Notes: generated from the letters alone by a model not told the origin. A DNA stretch of 64,000 nucleotides from Sphingobium sp. BYY-5 (GCF_022758885.1 NZ_JALEBH010000002.1:1131501-1195500), one strand, 5' to 3'. Positions 20,775-29,811 are shown, counted from the first letter of the stretch. Translations and numbers: made by a program.

Positions 20775-22149
20775 TCCGCTTGGGCACGATCAGGTTGAGG
20801 ATTACCGCCACCAGCGCGGCAGGCAGGACGCCAGAGGTCAGGATGATGCGCAGGGTTTCGGGCAGGTGCGACACCGCGTCCGGCTCCAGCTCCAGTCCGA
20901 TGCCGATCGACAAAGCGACGCCGAAGATCAGCATGTTGCGTTGAGACCAGTCGACCCCCGACAGGATCGACAGCGCGGCGGAGGCGACTATGCCGAACAT
21001 CATAATCACGCCGCCGCCTAGCACCTCGATCGGGATGGTGGTGATGAGCGCGCCGACCTTGGGGGCGAGGCCGCACAGGATCAGGAACAGCGCGCCGATC
21101 GTCACGATATGGCGGCTCATGATGCCGGTGATCGCGATCAGCCCGACATTCTGGCTGAAGGAGGTATTGGGCATCGCGCCGAAGATACCGGCCAACGCGG
21201 TGCCGAGGCCATCCGCGCTGGTAGCGCCGATGAGTTCGCGGTCGGTGGCCGGGCGCCTGGCGCCGCCCTCGCAGATGGCGGAGACGGCGCCGATCGATTC
21301 GATCGCGGAAATGAAGCCCATCAGGCAGAAACCCAGGATCGCGGGAAGCGACACGGCAAAGCCGAAATGGAACGGTTGCGGTATCATCACCCACCCGGCG
21401 GCTTCGACCGGGGCAAGCGACACCCGCCCCATCGCCGCAGCGACAGCATAGCCCGCGAGCAAGCCCAGCAGCACCGAGGCGGTCGACCAAAGCCCGCGTC
21501 CGTAGAAGCTGAGGCCCAGGGTGACGGCCACGACGACCCCCGCCAGCAGCCAGCTCGTTCCCGCGCCATAAGCGGGCGTGCCCTGTGCCATGACGCCGCC
21601 AGCGGCATATTGCACCCCGACCCGCATCAGCGACAGGCCGATCATCAATACCACCAGCCCCGTGACCATCGGCGGCAGGGCGAAGCGGATGCGGCCGATA
21701 CAGCTACTGACGCAGGCGTGGAACAGGCCGCCGATAATGGCGGCGGTAGTGAGTTGGGCCATCGCGATCACCCCCTGCCCCGCGACAATCGGAATCATCA
21801 CCGGCAGGAAGGCGAAGCTGGTGCCCTGCACGATCGGCAGGCGCGCACCGACCGGGCCGAGGCCGATCGTCTGCATCAGCGTGGCGATGCCAGCGAAGAA
21901 CATGGCCATTTGGATCATGTATATCATCGGACCGGGATCGGGCGAGCCGAAGCCGAACCCGGCCGCGCCCGCGACGATGATTGCCGGGGTCAAGTTGCTG
22001 ACGAACATCGCCAGCACATGCTGCACGCCGAGCGGGATCGCGACGGCGAGGCCAGGGAAATGATCGGGATCACGGGCCTGCTCCGCCGTCATGATGCCCG
22101 TGCTATCTGCGCTGCCGATATCGGAGGCGAGGGAATGGGTTGCGGTCAT
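20761..22149 (-). CDS. NCS2/NAT family nucleobase permease (xanthine/urate type)
   Basis: About 462 residues with 12-14 hydrophobic segments. The start is the ATG at 22149, preceded by GGAG at a good distance. Family landmarks are IPLGVQHVLAMFVSNLTPAI near the N-terminus, ARLPIVQGTSFAFLPVM, and the NAT signature region QNVGLIAITG in the second half. Such permeases import xanthine, urate or uracil with protons or sodium. It is the fourth gene of the import operon (receptor, NUP protein, 8-oxoguanine-deaminase-like enzyme, permease), so an oxidised or deaminated purine is the likely cargo. The exact substrate cannot be read from the signature alone. Confidence 0.88.
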   Translation of the reverse strand: MTATHSLASDIGSADSTGIMTAEQARDPDHFPGLAVAIPLGVQHVLAMFVSNLTPAIIVAGAAGFGFGSPDPGPMIYMIQMAMFFAGIATLMQTIGLGPVGARLPIVQGTSFAFLPVMIPIVAGQGVIAMAQLTTAAIIGGLFHACVSSCIGRIRFALPPMVTGLVVLMIGLSLMRVGVQYAAGGVMAQGTPAYGAGTSWLLAGVVVAVTLGLSFYGRGLWSTASVLLGLLAGYAVAAAMGRVSLAPVEAAGWVMIPQPFHFGFAVSLPAILGFCLMGFISAIESIGAVSAICEGGARRPATDRELIGATSADGLGTALAGIFGAMPNTSFSQNVGLIAITGIMSRHIVTIGALFLILCGLAPKVGALITTIPIEVLGGGVIMMFGIVASAALSILSGVDWSQRNMLIFGVALSIGIGLELEPDAVSHLPETLRIILTSGVLPAALVAVILNLIVPKRISAA

Positions 22150-22189
22150 GGGGCACTCCACGGGCGGGGCAACGAGGGGCGGGCGGCCA

Positions 22190-23551
22190 TCAGGCGAGGC
22201 TCATCAGCCGGGTGAGCGAGCGATCGGCCGCGCGCAGGATAGTGGCGCGGTCGGCCTGAACCAGTTCCCCGTCGCGCACCACGGCGCGCCCTTCGACGAA
22301 TACATCGCGCGCGCCTGCGGGCGGGCTGAGGATCAGGCCTGCAACCTTGTCCCAGGCGCCCATGGAGGAGAAGTTCACACCGTCCCAGAGGACGATGTCG
22401 GCGCGCTTGCCCGGCTCGATCGAGCCGCAGTCGTGACGCCCCAGCATCTGCGCGCCGCCACGGGTCGCGATGAACAGCGCGTCGCGCGGATCGAAGGCGG
22501 CGGGGCCACCGATCGCGCGCTGGAGCAGCATCGCCTGCCGCGCCTCCAGCAGCAGGTTGCCGCTGTCGCTGGAAGCCGATCCGTCGACGCCCAGGCCCAG
22601 CGGCACGCCCTGTTCGAACACCGCCTTGAGCGGGGCAATGCCCGAGCCGAGGCGGCAGTTGGAGCAGGGGCAATGGGCGATGCCGGTGCCGGTCCGGGCG
22701 AACAGCGCGATTTCCCGCGCATCGAACTGGACGCAATGGGCGTGCCATACGTCCGGGCCGACCCAGCCCAGACTTTCGGCATAGTCGCCGGGACGGCAGC
22801 CGAAGCGTTCGAGGGAGAAAGCGACGTCGTCGGCATCTTCCGCCAGATGGGTGTGCAGCATCACCCCCTTGTCGCGCGCCAGCAGCGCCGCGTCGCGCAT
22901 CAGGCCCTGGCTCACAGAAAAAGGCGAACAGGGGGCGACGCCGACGCGCACCATCGCGCCGTCACGGGCATCGTGGAACCGGTCAATCACCCGGATCGTG
23001 TCGTTCAGGATCGCGCGCTCCTCCTCGACCAGGCTGTCGGGTGGCAGGCCGCCGTCGCTTTCGCCCACGCTCATCGCGCCGCGCGTGGGGTGGAAGCGGA
23101 TGCCGATCCCCTGCGCGGCGGCGATCGTGTCGTCCAATGTCACGCCATTAGGGAAAAGATAGAGATGATCGGAGGTCAGGGTACAACCGGACAGCGCCAG
23201 TTCGGCGAGGCCCAGTTGCGTCGCGGCGAAGACATCCTCCGGCCGGTACTGCGCCCAGATCGGATAGAGGCGTTTGAGCCAGTCGAACAAGGAGGCGTTA
23301 ATCGCGCCGGGCAGGGCGCGGGTCAGCGACTGATAGAGATGATGGTGGGTGTTGACGAGGCCGGGCATGACGACGCAGCCACGCGCGTCGATCACCGTGT
23401 CGGCGTCCACCAGCCAGGACGTGAAATCCGTCGTCGGCCCGACCGCCAGGATGACGCCGTCCCGGAACGCGATGGCCCCGTCGGCGATCTCGCGGCGGGG
23501 ATCGTCCATGCAGACGACGATATCGGCATTCCGGATGACGGTGAGGGCCAT
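22190..23551 (-). CDS. 8-oxoguanine deaminase-like amidohydrolase
   Basis: About 453 residues from the ATG at 23551, two bases after the preceding stop. It is a TrzN/SsnA-type amidohydrolase with metal and substrate motifs in order: GLVNTHHHLYQSLTRALPG, LHTHLAEDADD, WHAHCVQFDAREI and GLGVDGSASSDSGNLLLEA. The TRALPGA segment and ASSDSGNL match enzymes shown to deaminate 8-oxoguanine to urate. In that role it would route oxidised guanine straight to urate and the main degradation operon. A close alternative is another purine or triazine aminohydrolase. It sits inside the import operon between the NUP-family protein and the permease. Confidence 0.82.
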   Translation of the reverse strand: MALTVIRNADIVVCMDDPRREIADGAIAFRDGVILAVGPTTDFTSWLVDADTVIDARGCVVMPGLVNTHHHLYQSLTRALPGAINASLFDWLKRLYPIWAQYRPEDVFAATQLGLAELALSGCTLTSDHLYLFPNGVTLDDTIAAAQGIGIRFHPTRGAMSVGESDGGLPPDSLVEEERAILNDTIRVIDRFHDARDGAMVRVGVAPCSPFSVSQGLMRDAALLARDKGVMLHTHLAEDADDVAFSLERFGCRPGDYAESLGWVGPDVWHAHCVQFDAREIALFARTGTGIAHCPCSNCRLGSGIAPLKAVFEQGVPLGLGVDGSASSDSGNLLLEARQAMLLQRAIGGPAAFDPRDALFIATRGGAQMLGRHDCGSIEPGKRADIVLWDGVNFSSMGAWDKVAGLILSPPAGARDVFVEGRAVVRDGELVQADRATILRAADRSLTRLMSLA

Positions 23552-23553
23552 CC

Positions 23554-24693
23554 CTATTGCGGCACGGTCTTTTCGTACCGGTCCCAATGGCCGACCAGTT
23601 CGTCCACCACCTTCGATCCCACCAGATAGAGGCTTTCCAGCGCCGCGGTCATGCCGGCATAGCCTTCATTCTCGGTCAGCAGATAATGGGCGGCGGTGTC
23701 GCCGGGCGGCGGCATGGTGAAATTGCTGCCCGCGCGCAGCACCATGAAGCGGTCCTTGTCCACCCGGCCGATCCGGTCGAGATAGACGATCGACTGATAG
23801 GTGCCGGTCTCCTCCATGGCGGAGGTGACGAACTCGCCCTTGCCCTGCGTCCAGTAACGGACCCAGTCATTGGCCCATTCGGTCATACGCGCGCCGTGCC
23901 AGAAGGTCATCGCCGCCAACTGGTCGCCCTTGAGCACGAAGGGCGGGCGTTGCGCCATCGGATGGTTGGTGAAGCGCGCCCGTTCCTTCCGGATCGAGGG
24001 ATCGTCGGGCAGCACCATGTCCTTGGTCAGGCCATAGGCCCAGTCGCGTAAGCGCGGATTGATCTCGAATATCTCGCCCTGCCCGACCGGCGGGCTGGGA
24101 TCATTGGGGCCTTTGCTGTGCAGCGGGAAATAGCCCGATTTCCAGTCGGCGGGGATTTCGCGCGCGTCGATCTCATGGGCCAGGTCGCCATCGACCAGAT
24201 AACGCGCCCAGGCGGCCGACCCGATCGAGGCATCCGCCGGATCGATGCCCGCGATGCCCGCGACGAGCCAATAGGCGTGGGTCAGGTCGAACCGCTGGTC
24301 GAGGCCCAGCGCCATGGTCGCGGTCGCCGACTTGATGTTGCCCATGCCGGTGACCATGCCCAATGTCTGGGTCTTGGGATCATAATAGAGGTCGTGGTGG
24401 GACTGCGGGAAGGGGATGCGCATGTCGAGATGCCGCCGTTCCTTCCACAACTGGAACTCGCCGGGCGCGTCGCCGCTGTCCTCGCCGATTTCGAACATGG
24501 TGACGATCACCACGCGGATGGGCAGGGGATGGGTGCAGGCGGCGCCTGGTGCGCAACTTTCGATGCCGGTGGGCGCGGCATGGGCCGGGACGAGTGGGAG
24601 AAGCGAGAGGCAGACGCTCGCCAGCAAGGCAGTAGGTGTCAGGAAGCGAATGATCGGGGCCTTTCCCTTGTCATATAAAAGCGGCGCCGACAC
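23554..24693 (-). CDS. Exported purine nucleoside permease/nucleosidase (NUP family)
   Basis: A 379-residue protein with a cleavable signal (LLASVCLSLLPLVPAHA) and no further membrane helices, so although the family is called 'permease' it looks like a secreted enzyme. Landmarks are PIRVVIVTMFEIGEDSGDAP, TGMGNIKSATATMALGLD and VAGIAGIDPADASIGSAAWA, which resemble the nucleoside-phosphorylase fold. The frame opens with GTG at 24693; no better ATG exists before the signal. It probably binds or cleaves purine nucleosides in the periplasm. It lies 23 bases after the TonB-dependent receptor stop, so it is the second gene of the import operon. Confidence 0.82.
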   Translation of the reverse strand: MSAPLLYDKGKAPIIRFLTPTALLASVCLSLLPLVPAHAAPTGIESCAPGAACTHPLPIRVVIVTMFEIGEDSGDAPGEFQLWKERRHLDMRIPFPQSHHDLYYDPKTQTLGMVTGMGNIKSATATMALGLDQRFDLTHAYWLVAGIAGIDPADASIGSAAWARYLVDGDLAHEIDAREIPADWKSGYFPLHSKGPNDPSPPVGQGEIFEINPRLRDWAYGLTKDMVLPDDPSIRKERARFTNHPMAQRPPFVLKGDQLAAMTFWHGARMTEWANDWVRYWTQGKGEFVTSAMEETGTYQSIVYLDRIGRVDKDRFMVLRAGSNFTMPPPGDTAAHYLLTENEGYAGMTAALESLYLVGSKVVDELVGHWDRYEKTVPQ

Positions 24694-24716
24694 TTGGCCG
24701 ACGCCCCTATTTTTCC

Positions 24717-27185
24717 TCAGAATTTGTAGCTGACCGTCGCCTGGAAGCTGCGGGGCCGTTCGGGAAGCACGATGGTGCTGCCGAACAGTTCGGTGAAGTT
24801 GGCTCGGTAGTAGGTTTCGTTGGTCAGGTTCTTGACGTTCAGGCGGAACAGCCAGTCGTCCTTCTCGTAGGATACGCCCACATCGACCAGCGTATAGGCC
24901 GGCAGCTTTACCACGCGCGACTGGCCCGAATAGACCGAGTCTACCTTGACCACGCTCGCCGAGAAGGCGAGGCCGCTGTCGAAGGAATAGGTGCCCGTCA
25001 GCGAGTAGAGATTCTTGGGAATACCCGCACGCCGCGCCGCTGCCTTGTCGGAGATCAACACCAAGCCGCCCTGCTGGCCGCCATAGATCAACGACGGATC
25101 AGTGACGTTGACCAGATCCTCGGCGCCGAAGAAGCTGAAGGTCGTGCCTGCATCCAGGAAGGTGAGGTTGGTGACGACGGTGCGGGTGTAGGCGCCGGTG
25201 AGGAGCAGATGCCGGTCAACGGACCAGCGCATTTCCGCCTCGACACCCTTGGTCTGCACCGACTGGTTCACGGTTGACGACTGGATGTCGTGATCCGTCC
25301 GCTCCTGCTTGTAGACCGATACGGCCGCATACAGCTTGCTGTCGAGCCAACTGCCCTTCACGCCGGCTTCATACAGCTTGGAGGCGGTGATGAAGGTCTT
25401 GCCGATGGCGGTGGCCGGGTCGATTTCCGACCCCTGTCCCGCAATCACCGTCGATTGGCGCGATAAGGTCACATAAGGAATGAGGCCGAAGGGCAGCTTG
25501 TAGGAAGCGCTGCCATTCCAGGACCAGCCGCCTGCGCTACCCGAACCGTTCGGGACGACGCCGGTGGGGTCTTCCAGCTTCTCCAATATGTTCGTCGATT
25601 TGACCTTGACCTGGTCGTACCGCAGGCCGCCGATCACATCGAGGCCGAAGTTGAAGTCCATGTCGACGAGCGCAGCCATCCCGTAATCGGTGTAGTGGCC
25701 CTTGAGATAGTTGGTGAAATTGCAATCGCACTCGGTCGACAGAAGGCGGTCCGACAGTGGCGTATATCCGACCGTCAGATCGACACGATGGAAATATTCG
25801 TAATTGAAATCGTCGCCATGTAGGAATTTGGTGTAGCGGATCGACGGTGATGCCTGGATCGAGAATTTACCGGCCGCGGTATCGAACGTCTTCGATACGA
25901 CGATCTTGTCTTCGAGAACCCAGGATCTGTGGAACTGCGAGAAGCCGTAGCTATTCTCGTTGATGTTTTTGATGCCATCATAGAATAGCTGGTTTTTGAT
26001 CTCATAGCCGCTGTCCGGCGCGAAGATGATGTCGAAATAACCGGTCTTCGCGATGTTATCGAGGCGATCATTCTTGCCCGTCAGCACGTCTCGCCGGCTA
26101 AGCTTGGCCGTCCCCACATTGTCCAGCGCGAGCGGCGCCGTGCTGGAGTAGCAGGCGTCCGTGATCGAGGCGGCGAACACGCCACCGCCGCAGGCAAATC
26201 CACCGAACGGGTTGAGGCCCTTGCCGCTGAGTTCCGCCTGCGACAACTGGCCGTCGCCATCGGTGTCGAGTGGCTTGGCCGAGCCGGTCATATAGGTGCC
26301 ATTATCGACCAGCGCCTGGGTCAGGCGGTTCCAGCCGCCATTCTGCTGGCCTTTGAAATTCTGGTACATGCCGCCGAATTCGATGCGCAGGCTGTCGGTC
26401 AACTGGTTGTCGAACGCGGCTTGCAGGATGGTCTGCTTGGTCGACATGTTGCGGTAATAGCTGCCGGAATCTTCCATTTCGGCATACAGGCTGTAGCCGA
26501 ATTCTGTAGCGCCCAGCTTGAGCGGGCCACGGACCTGGGCCTTGAGGACGTTATAGTCCCAGCTGCCACGGGTGTAGCTCATCTCGCCTTCGGGATGATC
26601 GAGCAGCTGGCCGTTCGCACCACGCGCCGACTTTGGCACGAAGTTCATGTAGCCGCCGGTCTTGGAGGGGCCGTAAATCGGCGAGGATGGACCGCGGACG
26701 ATGTCGATGCGTTCCGATGCGCCGATCGGTGTGGGATAGTTGCCGGGATTGTCGAGGCGGCGGACACCACGAAAATAGACTTCGCCGGGTGTACCGCGAA
26801 TGTCGAGCGCGCCGCCGACACCGAAGAAGCTGTTGGTGAAGGTGCCGGGCGATTGTGCGACCAGGCCGTAAATATCGGTGATGCCGAAACGTTCGATCTG
26901 CTCGCTGCTGATCGTCGATGCGGAGCGCGGCGTTTCCACCAGCGTCTTGTTGAAGCCGAAGATAGAGCCGACATTCGCGACGGGCAGCGCCTCAAGCGCG
27001 CCGGTGACGACGATTTCGGCGCCTGGCCCCGGATCGACGGCAGGGGTGGCATCCTGCGCCCAGACCGTCGACGTCATCGCGGTGCAGGACAGCAGGCCGG
27101 TGGCGATCAGGGCAAATGACTGGTAACGACTGCCGCGGTGCGGCACCGCATTTCCCAATGCGTGCAAGCGATCAATTTTCGCCAT
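24717..27185 (-). CDS. TonB-dependent receptor, predicted purine/nucleoside importer
   Basis: An 822-residue outer-membrane receptor. The signal peptide ends near TSTVWAQ. The plug domain carries LVETPRSASTISSEQIERFG, FRGVRRLDNPGN and IDIVRGPSSPIYGPSKTGGY. The C-terminal barrel ends in RPRSFQATVSYKF, the aromatic-terminated last strand. Unusually, an EF-hand-like loop DTDGDGQLSQAEL sits at residues 307-319 in a probable extracellular loop, followed by a Cys-containing segment. It is first in an operon with a NUP-family protein, an 8-oxoguanine-deaminase-like enzyme and an NCS2 permease, so purines or nucleosides are the likely cargo (inference). No FecR/sigma partner is adjacent. Confidence 0.92.
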   Translation of the reverse strand: MAKIDRLHALGNAVPHRGSRYQSFALIATGLLSCTAMTSTVWAQDATPAVDPGPGAEIVVTGALEALPVANVGSIFGFNKTLVETPRSASTISSEQIERFGITDIYGLVAQSPGTFTNSFFGVGGALDIRGTPGEVYFRGVRRLDNPGNYPTPIGASERIDIVRGPSSPIYGPSKTGGYMNFVPKSARGANGQLLDHPEGEMSYTRGSWDYNVLKAQVRGPLKLGATEFGYSLYAEMEDSGSYYRNMSTKQTILQAAFDNQLTDSLRIEFGGMYQNFKGQQNGGWNRLTQALVDNGTYMTGSAKPLDTDGDGQLSQAELSGKGLNPFGGFACGGGVFAASITDACYSSTAPLALDNVGTAKLSRRDVLTGKNDRLDNIAKTGYFDIIFAPDSGYEIKNQLFYDGIKNINENSYGFSQFHRSWVLEDKIVVSKTFDTAAGKFSIQASPSIRYTKFLHGDDFNYEYFHRVDLTVGYTPLSDRLLSTECDCNFTNYLKGHYTDYGMAALVDMDFNFGLDVIGGLRYDQVKVKSTNILEKLEDPTGVVPNGSGSAGGWSWNGSASYKLPFGLIPYVTLSRQSTVIAGQGSEIDPATAIGKTFITASKLYEAGVKGSWLDSKLYAAVSVYKQERTDHDIQSSTVNQSVQTKGVEAEMRWSVDRHLLLTGAYTRTVVTNLTFLDAGTTFSFFGAEDLVNVTDPSLIYGGQQGGLVLISDKAAARRAGIPKNLYSLTGTYSFDSGLAFSASVVKVDSVYSGQSRVVKLPAYTLVDVGVSYEKDDWLFRLNVKNLTNETYYRANFTELFGSTIVLPERPRSFQATVSYKF

Positions 27186-27283
27186 GAATATGATACCCCC
27201 TTCGAAGCAGAGGCGAAATTTGTTGGCGCTCTGCTGGTTAAATTCCCTTTTCTCCTCTCCATTTTATTGTGATAATTTATATT

Positions 27284-27574
27284 TTATTTGATTTTATCGT
27301 TTCTATTATTGGTAATATCGCACTTGGTTGGAAACGGTATCTTCTTATAATTCCCGCTCCTGACCAGCCCGATGGGCAAGGACCGTGCCGGAAAAACCGC
27401 AGGGTGCCATTGGCGCGCGCGAACCGGCGGCACGCACACCGCCGCAGCCGCAAAGGCGCAGGCCGTGATGATGCTCGAGCGGATGCCCCACAATTTGCCT
27501 CCCGATGCGGTTGTCCCCACGCCGCCGACCCTGCCCGCAAGGCTGCGCTGCAACGAGCGCGGCCTCAGTCTCAT
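27284..27574 (-). CDS. Small signal-peptide-bearing ORF or gene remnant
   Basis: A 96-residue frame reads SSIITACAFAAAAVCVPPVR as a plausible export signal after a long Arg-rich n-region. It then degrades into a low-complexity, A+T-rich tail. It lies 55 bases downstream (gene direction) of the operator-like element and upstream of the receptor gene. It may be the surviving 5' end of an earlier exported protein, perhaps a receptor, or a chance frame. I do not recognise the family. Confidence 0.25.
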   Translation of the reverse strand: MRLRPRSLQRSLAGRVGGVGTTASGGKLWGIRSSIITACAFAAAAVCVPPVRARQWHPAVFPARSLPIGLVRSGNYKKIPFPTKCDITNNRNDKIK

Positions 27575-27629
27575 GGGCGCACCACAAGGCGATGTGGTGT
27601 GTATTGCAACTAGGGGCTTGACGTGATGC

Positions 27630-27667
27630 GATCAAATGCAATGAATTCGACGCAGTGTTGCAAAAAA
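27630..27667. promoter_or_regulatory. Putative LysR-regulated operator, copy 1
   Basis: On the plus strand the element reads GATCAAATGCAATGA, 12 bases, GTTGCAAAAA. The same two blocks with exactly the same 12-base spacing occur at 48261-48297 before the 17-gene purine operon, with 13 of 15 and 10 of 10 positions identical. Inner half-sites TGCAA and TTGCA face each other as a dyad. It ends about 10 bases before the LysR start codon, consistent with autoregulation plus control of the divergent genes. Confidence 0.6.
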
Positions 27668-27677
27668 TAGGGTGGGT

Positions 27678-28613
27678 ATGCCGGCACTTTCACGTTTTCT
27701 GCGCTATTTCATAGCGGTAGGCCGGCTCGGATCGATCCGGCGCGCGGCGGACGACCTCAATGTTTCGGCTTCGGCGATCGACCGACAGATATTGAACGTC
27801 GAAGCCAATCTGGGGATGCCGCTGTTCGAGCGGCTGCCGACCGGGCTGCGCCTGACCGCGGCGGGCGAGATCATGATGGCGGCGGGCACCAAGTGGCAGA
27901 AGAATATGGCCGACGTGCGGGCGCAGATAGAGGATCTGCGGGGCCTGAAGCGCGGCCATGTCGATATCGCGGTCATCGATGCGCTGGCCAAGGGTTATAT
28001 CCCGGCCGCGATCCAGGCGCTGCACAGCAAATATCCCGGCATCACGATCGGCGTCCGGGTGCTGGAGAATGATGCGGTGCGCCAGGCAACGGTGCGCGGC
28101 GAGGTCGATTTCGGCATCTTCTTCGAGCCGCAGACGGTTCGCGACCTGGCGGTGCGTGCCTTCGTGGAGGTGGTGCTGGGCTTCGTGACGCCGACGGGGC
28201 ATCCGCTGGGAACCAGGCGGGAGGCGCGCTTTTCGAGCTGTGTCGGATCGAAGTTGATCGTGCCGGCCGAGCCGCTCGCCGTCTATGAACAGATTTCCGT
28301 GCTGGAAGGGACAACCGGCGTGGCGATCGACCGGGCGGTCTCGTCCGACAATATCCAGATGATCACTTCGCTCGTCACCCAGGGGGTGGGCATCGGCATA
28401 TTGACCTCGCTCGACGTGATTACCGAAGTGCGGCGCGGCATCCTGTCCTTCACCAAGATTTCCGACACGATCCTGCGGCCGATGACGCTGGCGCTGTGCA
28501 CCGCGTCGGCGCGCACGCCCTCCTATGCGGCGGGGATCGTGTTGCAGGAGATCGAGAATGGCTTCCCGCAACTCAGCTATCCGATATCGATCGACGGTCC
28601 CGCCGGACCTTGA
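27678..28613 (+). CDS. LysR-family transcriptional regulator
   Basis: About 311 residues from the ATG at 27678, which has AGGGTGG just upstream; a GTG six bases earlier is the alternative. The N-terminal helix-turn-helix reads RLGSIRRAADDLNVSASAID with RQILNVEANLGMPLFER following, as in LysR proteins. The C-terminal ligand-binding domain spans about residues 90-300. It is divergent from the receptor operon and just ahead of two purine-salvage genes, so a purine intermediate is the likely co-inducer. The element at 27630-27667, repeated before the large operon, is the probable binding site. Confidence 0.88.
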   Translation: MPALSRFLRYFIAVGRLGSIRRAADDLNVSASAIDRQILNVEANLGMPLFERLPTGLRLTAAGEIMMAAGTKWQKNMADVRAQIEDLRGLKRGHVDIAVIDALAKGYIPAAIQALHSKYPGITIGVRVLENDAVRQATVRGEVDFGIFFEPQTVRDLAVRAFVEVVLGFVTPTGHPLGTRREARFSSCVGSKLIVPAEPLAVYEQISVLEGTTGVAIDRAVSSDNIQMITSLVTQGVGIGILTSLDVITEVRRGILSFTKISDTILRPMTLALCTASARTPSYAAGIVLQEIENGFPQLSYPISIDGPAGP

Positions 28614-28697
28614 TGCATGATCCAGTCTGTCGATTGCCCAATGCGTGCAGACCGGATAACGGATGCCCTTTCCCGACCGTCAACGGACTAACCTGAC

Positions 28698-29228
28698 ATG
28701 AGCCTATCTGCCGAGCCGCAACTCCATTATATCTCCAACGACGCCTTTGTGGCCGACGTGCAAAAGCTCGCGCAGCAGATCGAGCGCGACGAGTGGAAGC
28801 CCGATTTCGTCATCGGCATCGGCCGGGGCGGGCTGGTCCCGGCAGTCTACATCTCGCACCAGACCGAATTGCCGATGCTGTCGATCGACCATAGTTCCAA
28901 GGTGCCGGGCTTTGCCGACGAACTGCTCGCCAAGGTGGCGGCGAAGAGCGCGGCGGGACTGCGCCTGCTGTTCATCGACGACATCAACGATAGCGGCGGC
29001 ACGATCGACTATGTCCGACGCCTGCTGGCGGACAACGGATGCCGGGCGGACAATTTGCGCTTCGCCGTCATCGTCACCAACAGCCGGTCGCGCGTGACGG
29101 TCGACTATTGGGCGCAGATCATCGATCGGGACGAGGACAAGCGCTGGTTCGTCTTCCCCTGGGAAGCGGTCGGCGCCAAGGGCACGATCGTCGAAGAGGC
29201 GCTGTCCGTGCCCGAACGGCTGAGCTGA
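28698..29228 (+). CDS. Purine phosphoribosyltransferase (xanthine/guanine/hypoxanthine type)
   Basis: A 176-residue type I phosphoribosyltransferase. The PRPP-binding signature is LLFIDDINDSGGTIDYVRRL, and FVIGIGRGGLVPAVYIS is the upstream loop of the fold. YWAQIIDRDEDKRWFVFPWE near the end is like the base-binding segment of Gpt/Hpt-type enzymes. It makes nucleoside monophosphates from free oxopurines and PRPP, the salvage alternative to degradation. It precedes the LOG-family gene by 4 bases, so the two are co-transcribed. Base preference is not certain from sequence. Confidence 0.82.
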   Translation: MSLSAEPQLHYISNDAFVADVQKLAQQIERDEWKPDFVIGIGRGGLVPAVYISHQTELPMLSIDHSSKVPGFADELLAKVAAKSAAGLRLLFIDDINDSGGTIDYVRRLLADNGCRADNLRFAVIVTNSRSRVTVDYWAQIIDRDEDKRWFVFPWEAVGAKGTIVEEALSVPERLS

Positions 29229-29232
29229 GCCG

Positions 29233-29811
29233 ATGCGGATTTGTGTCTATCTCGGCTCCTCTCCCGGCAATTCCCCCATCTATCGCGAAGCGGCCGAGCG
29301 GGTCGGCAACCTGCTCGCCGAACGGGGCATCGGCCTGGTCTATGGCGGCGGCACCGTGGGGCTGATGGGGGTAATCGCCGATACGGTCTGCGCCGCGGGC
29401 GGGGAGGTGATTGGCGTCATTCCCGAAGCGCTGCGAGCGCGGGAACATGACCATCCGGGGATTACACAGCTACATGTCGTCAAGACGATGCATGAGCGCA
29501 AGGCGATGATGGCGAAGTTCGCCGACGGCTTCCTCTGTCTGCCGGGCGGTATCGGCACGCTGGAGGAGATATTCGAGGCCTGGTGCTGGTCGCAGCTTGG
29601 CTATCATGAAAAGCCGTGCGGGCTGCTCAATGTCAACGGCTTCTACACGCCGATGTCGACCTTCATCGATTCGGTGGTGGCGGAGGGCTTTCTTCAGCCG
29701 CGCCACCGGGCGATGCTGCTGATCGAGGATGAACCGGAAATACTGCTGGACCGGATGGCGCAATATCTGCCGCCCCAGACCGAACATTGGCTGGGCGACG
29801 GGGACGTTTAA
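29233..29811 (+). CDS. LOG-family nucleoside 5'-monophosphate phosphoribohydrolase
   Basis: A 192-residue LOG/TIGR00730 protein with GLVYGGGTVGLMG at the nucleotide-binding loop and the signature PGGIGTLEEIFE. Conserved Arg and Glu of the active site lie in MHERKAMMAKFADGF and in the signature. In plants and plant-associated bacteria such enzymes release active cytokinin. Here the context (purine phosphoribosyltransferase upstream, adenine deaminase downstream in opposite orientation) argues for hydrolysing AMP or GMP to base plus ribose 5-phosphate. Confidence 0.88.
   Translation: MRICVYLGSSPGNSPIYREAAERVGNLLAERGIGLVYGGGTVGLMGVIADTVCAAGGEVIGVIPEALRAREHDHPGITQLHVVKTMHERKAMMAKFADGFLCLPGGIGTLEEIFEAWCWSQLGYHEKPCGLLNVNGFYTPMSTFIDSVVAEGFLQPRHRAMLLIEDEPEILLDRMAQYLPPQTEHWLGDGDV

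Larger units (their letters stand above)
27186..27671. promoter_or_regulatory. Divergent regulatory region between receptor operon and lysR
   Basis: This 486-base region separates the minus-strand receptor operon from the plus-strand LysR gene. Positions about 27240-27335 are strikingly A+T-rich in an otherwise GC-rich window and may hold the receptor promoter or a bound-protein site. The two-block operator-like element lies at its LysR end. A weak minus-strand ORF occupies 27284-27574. Confidence 0.5.

Noticed and set aside
22091..23629. Plus-strand open frame of 512 codons
   Set aside because: Antisense shadow of the 8-oxoguanine-deaminase-like gene; composition is His/Arg/Gly-rich without a domain.
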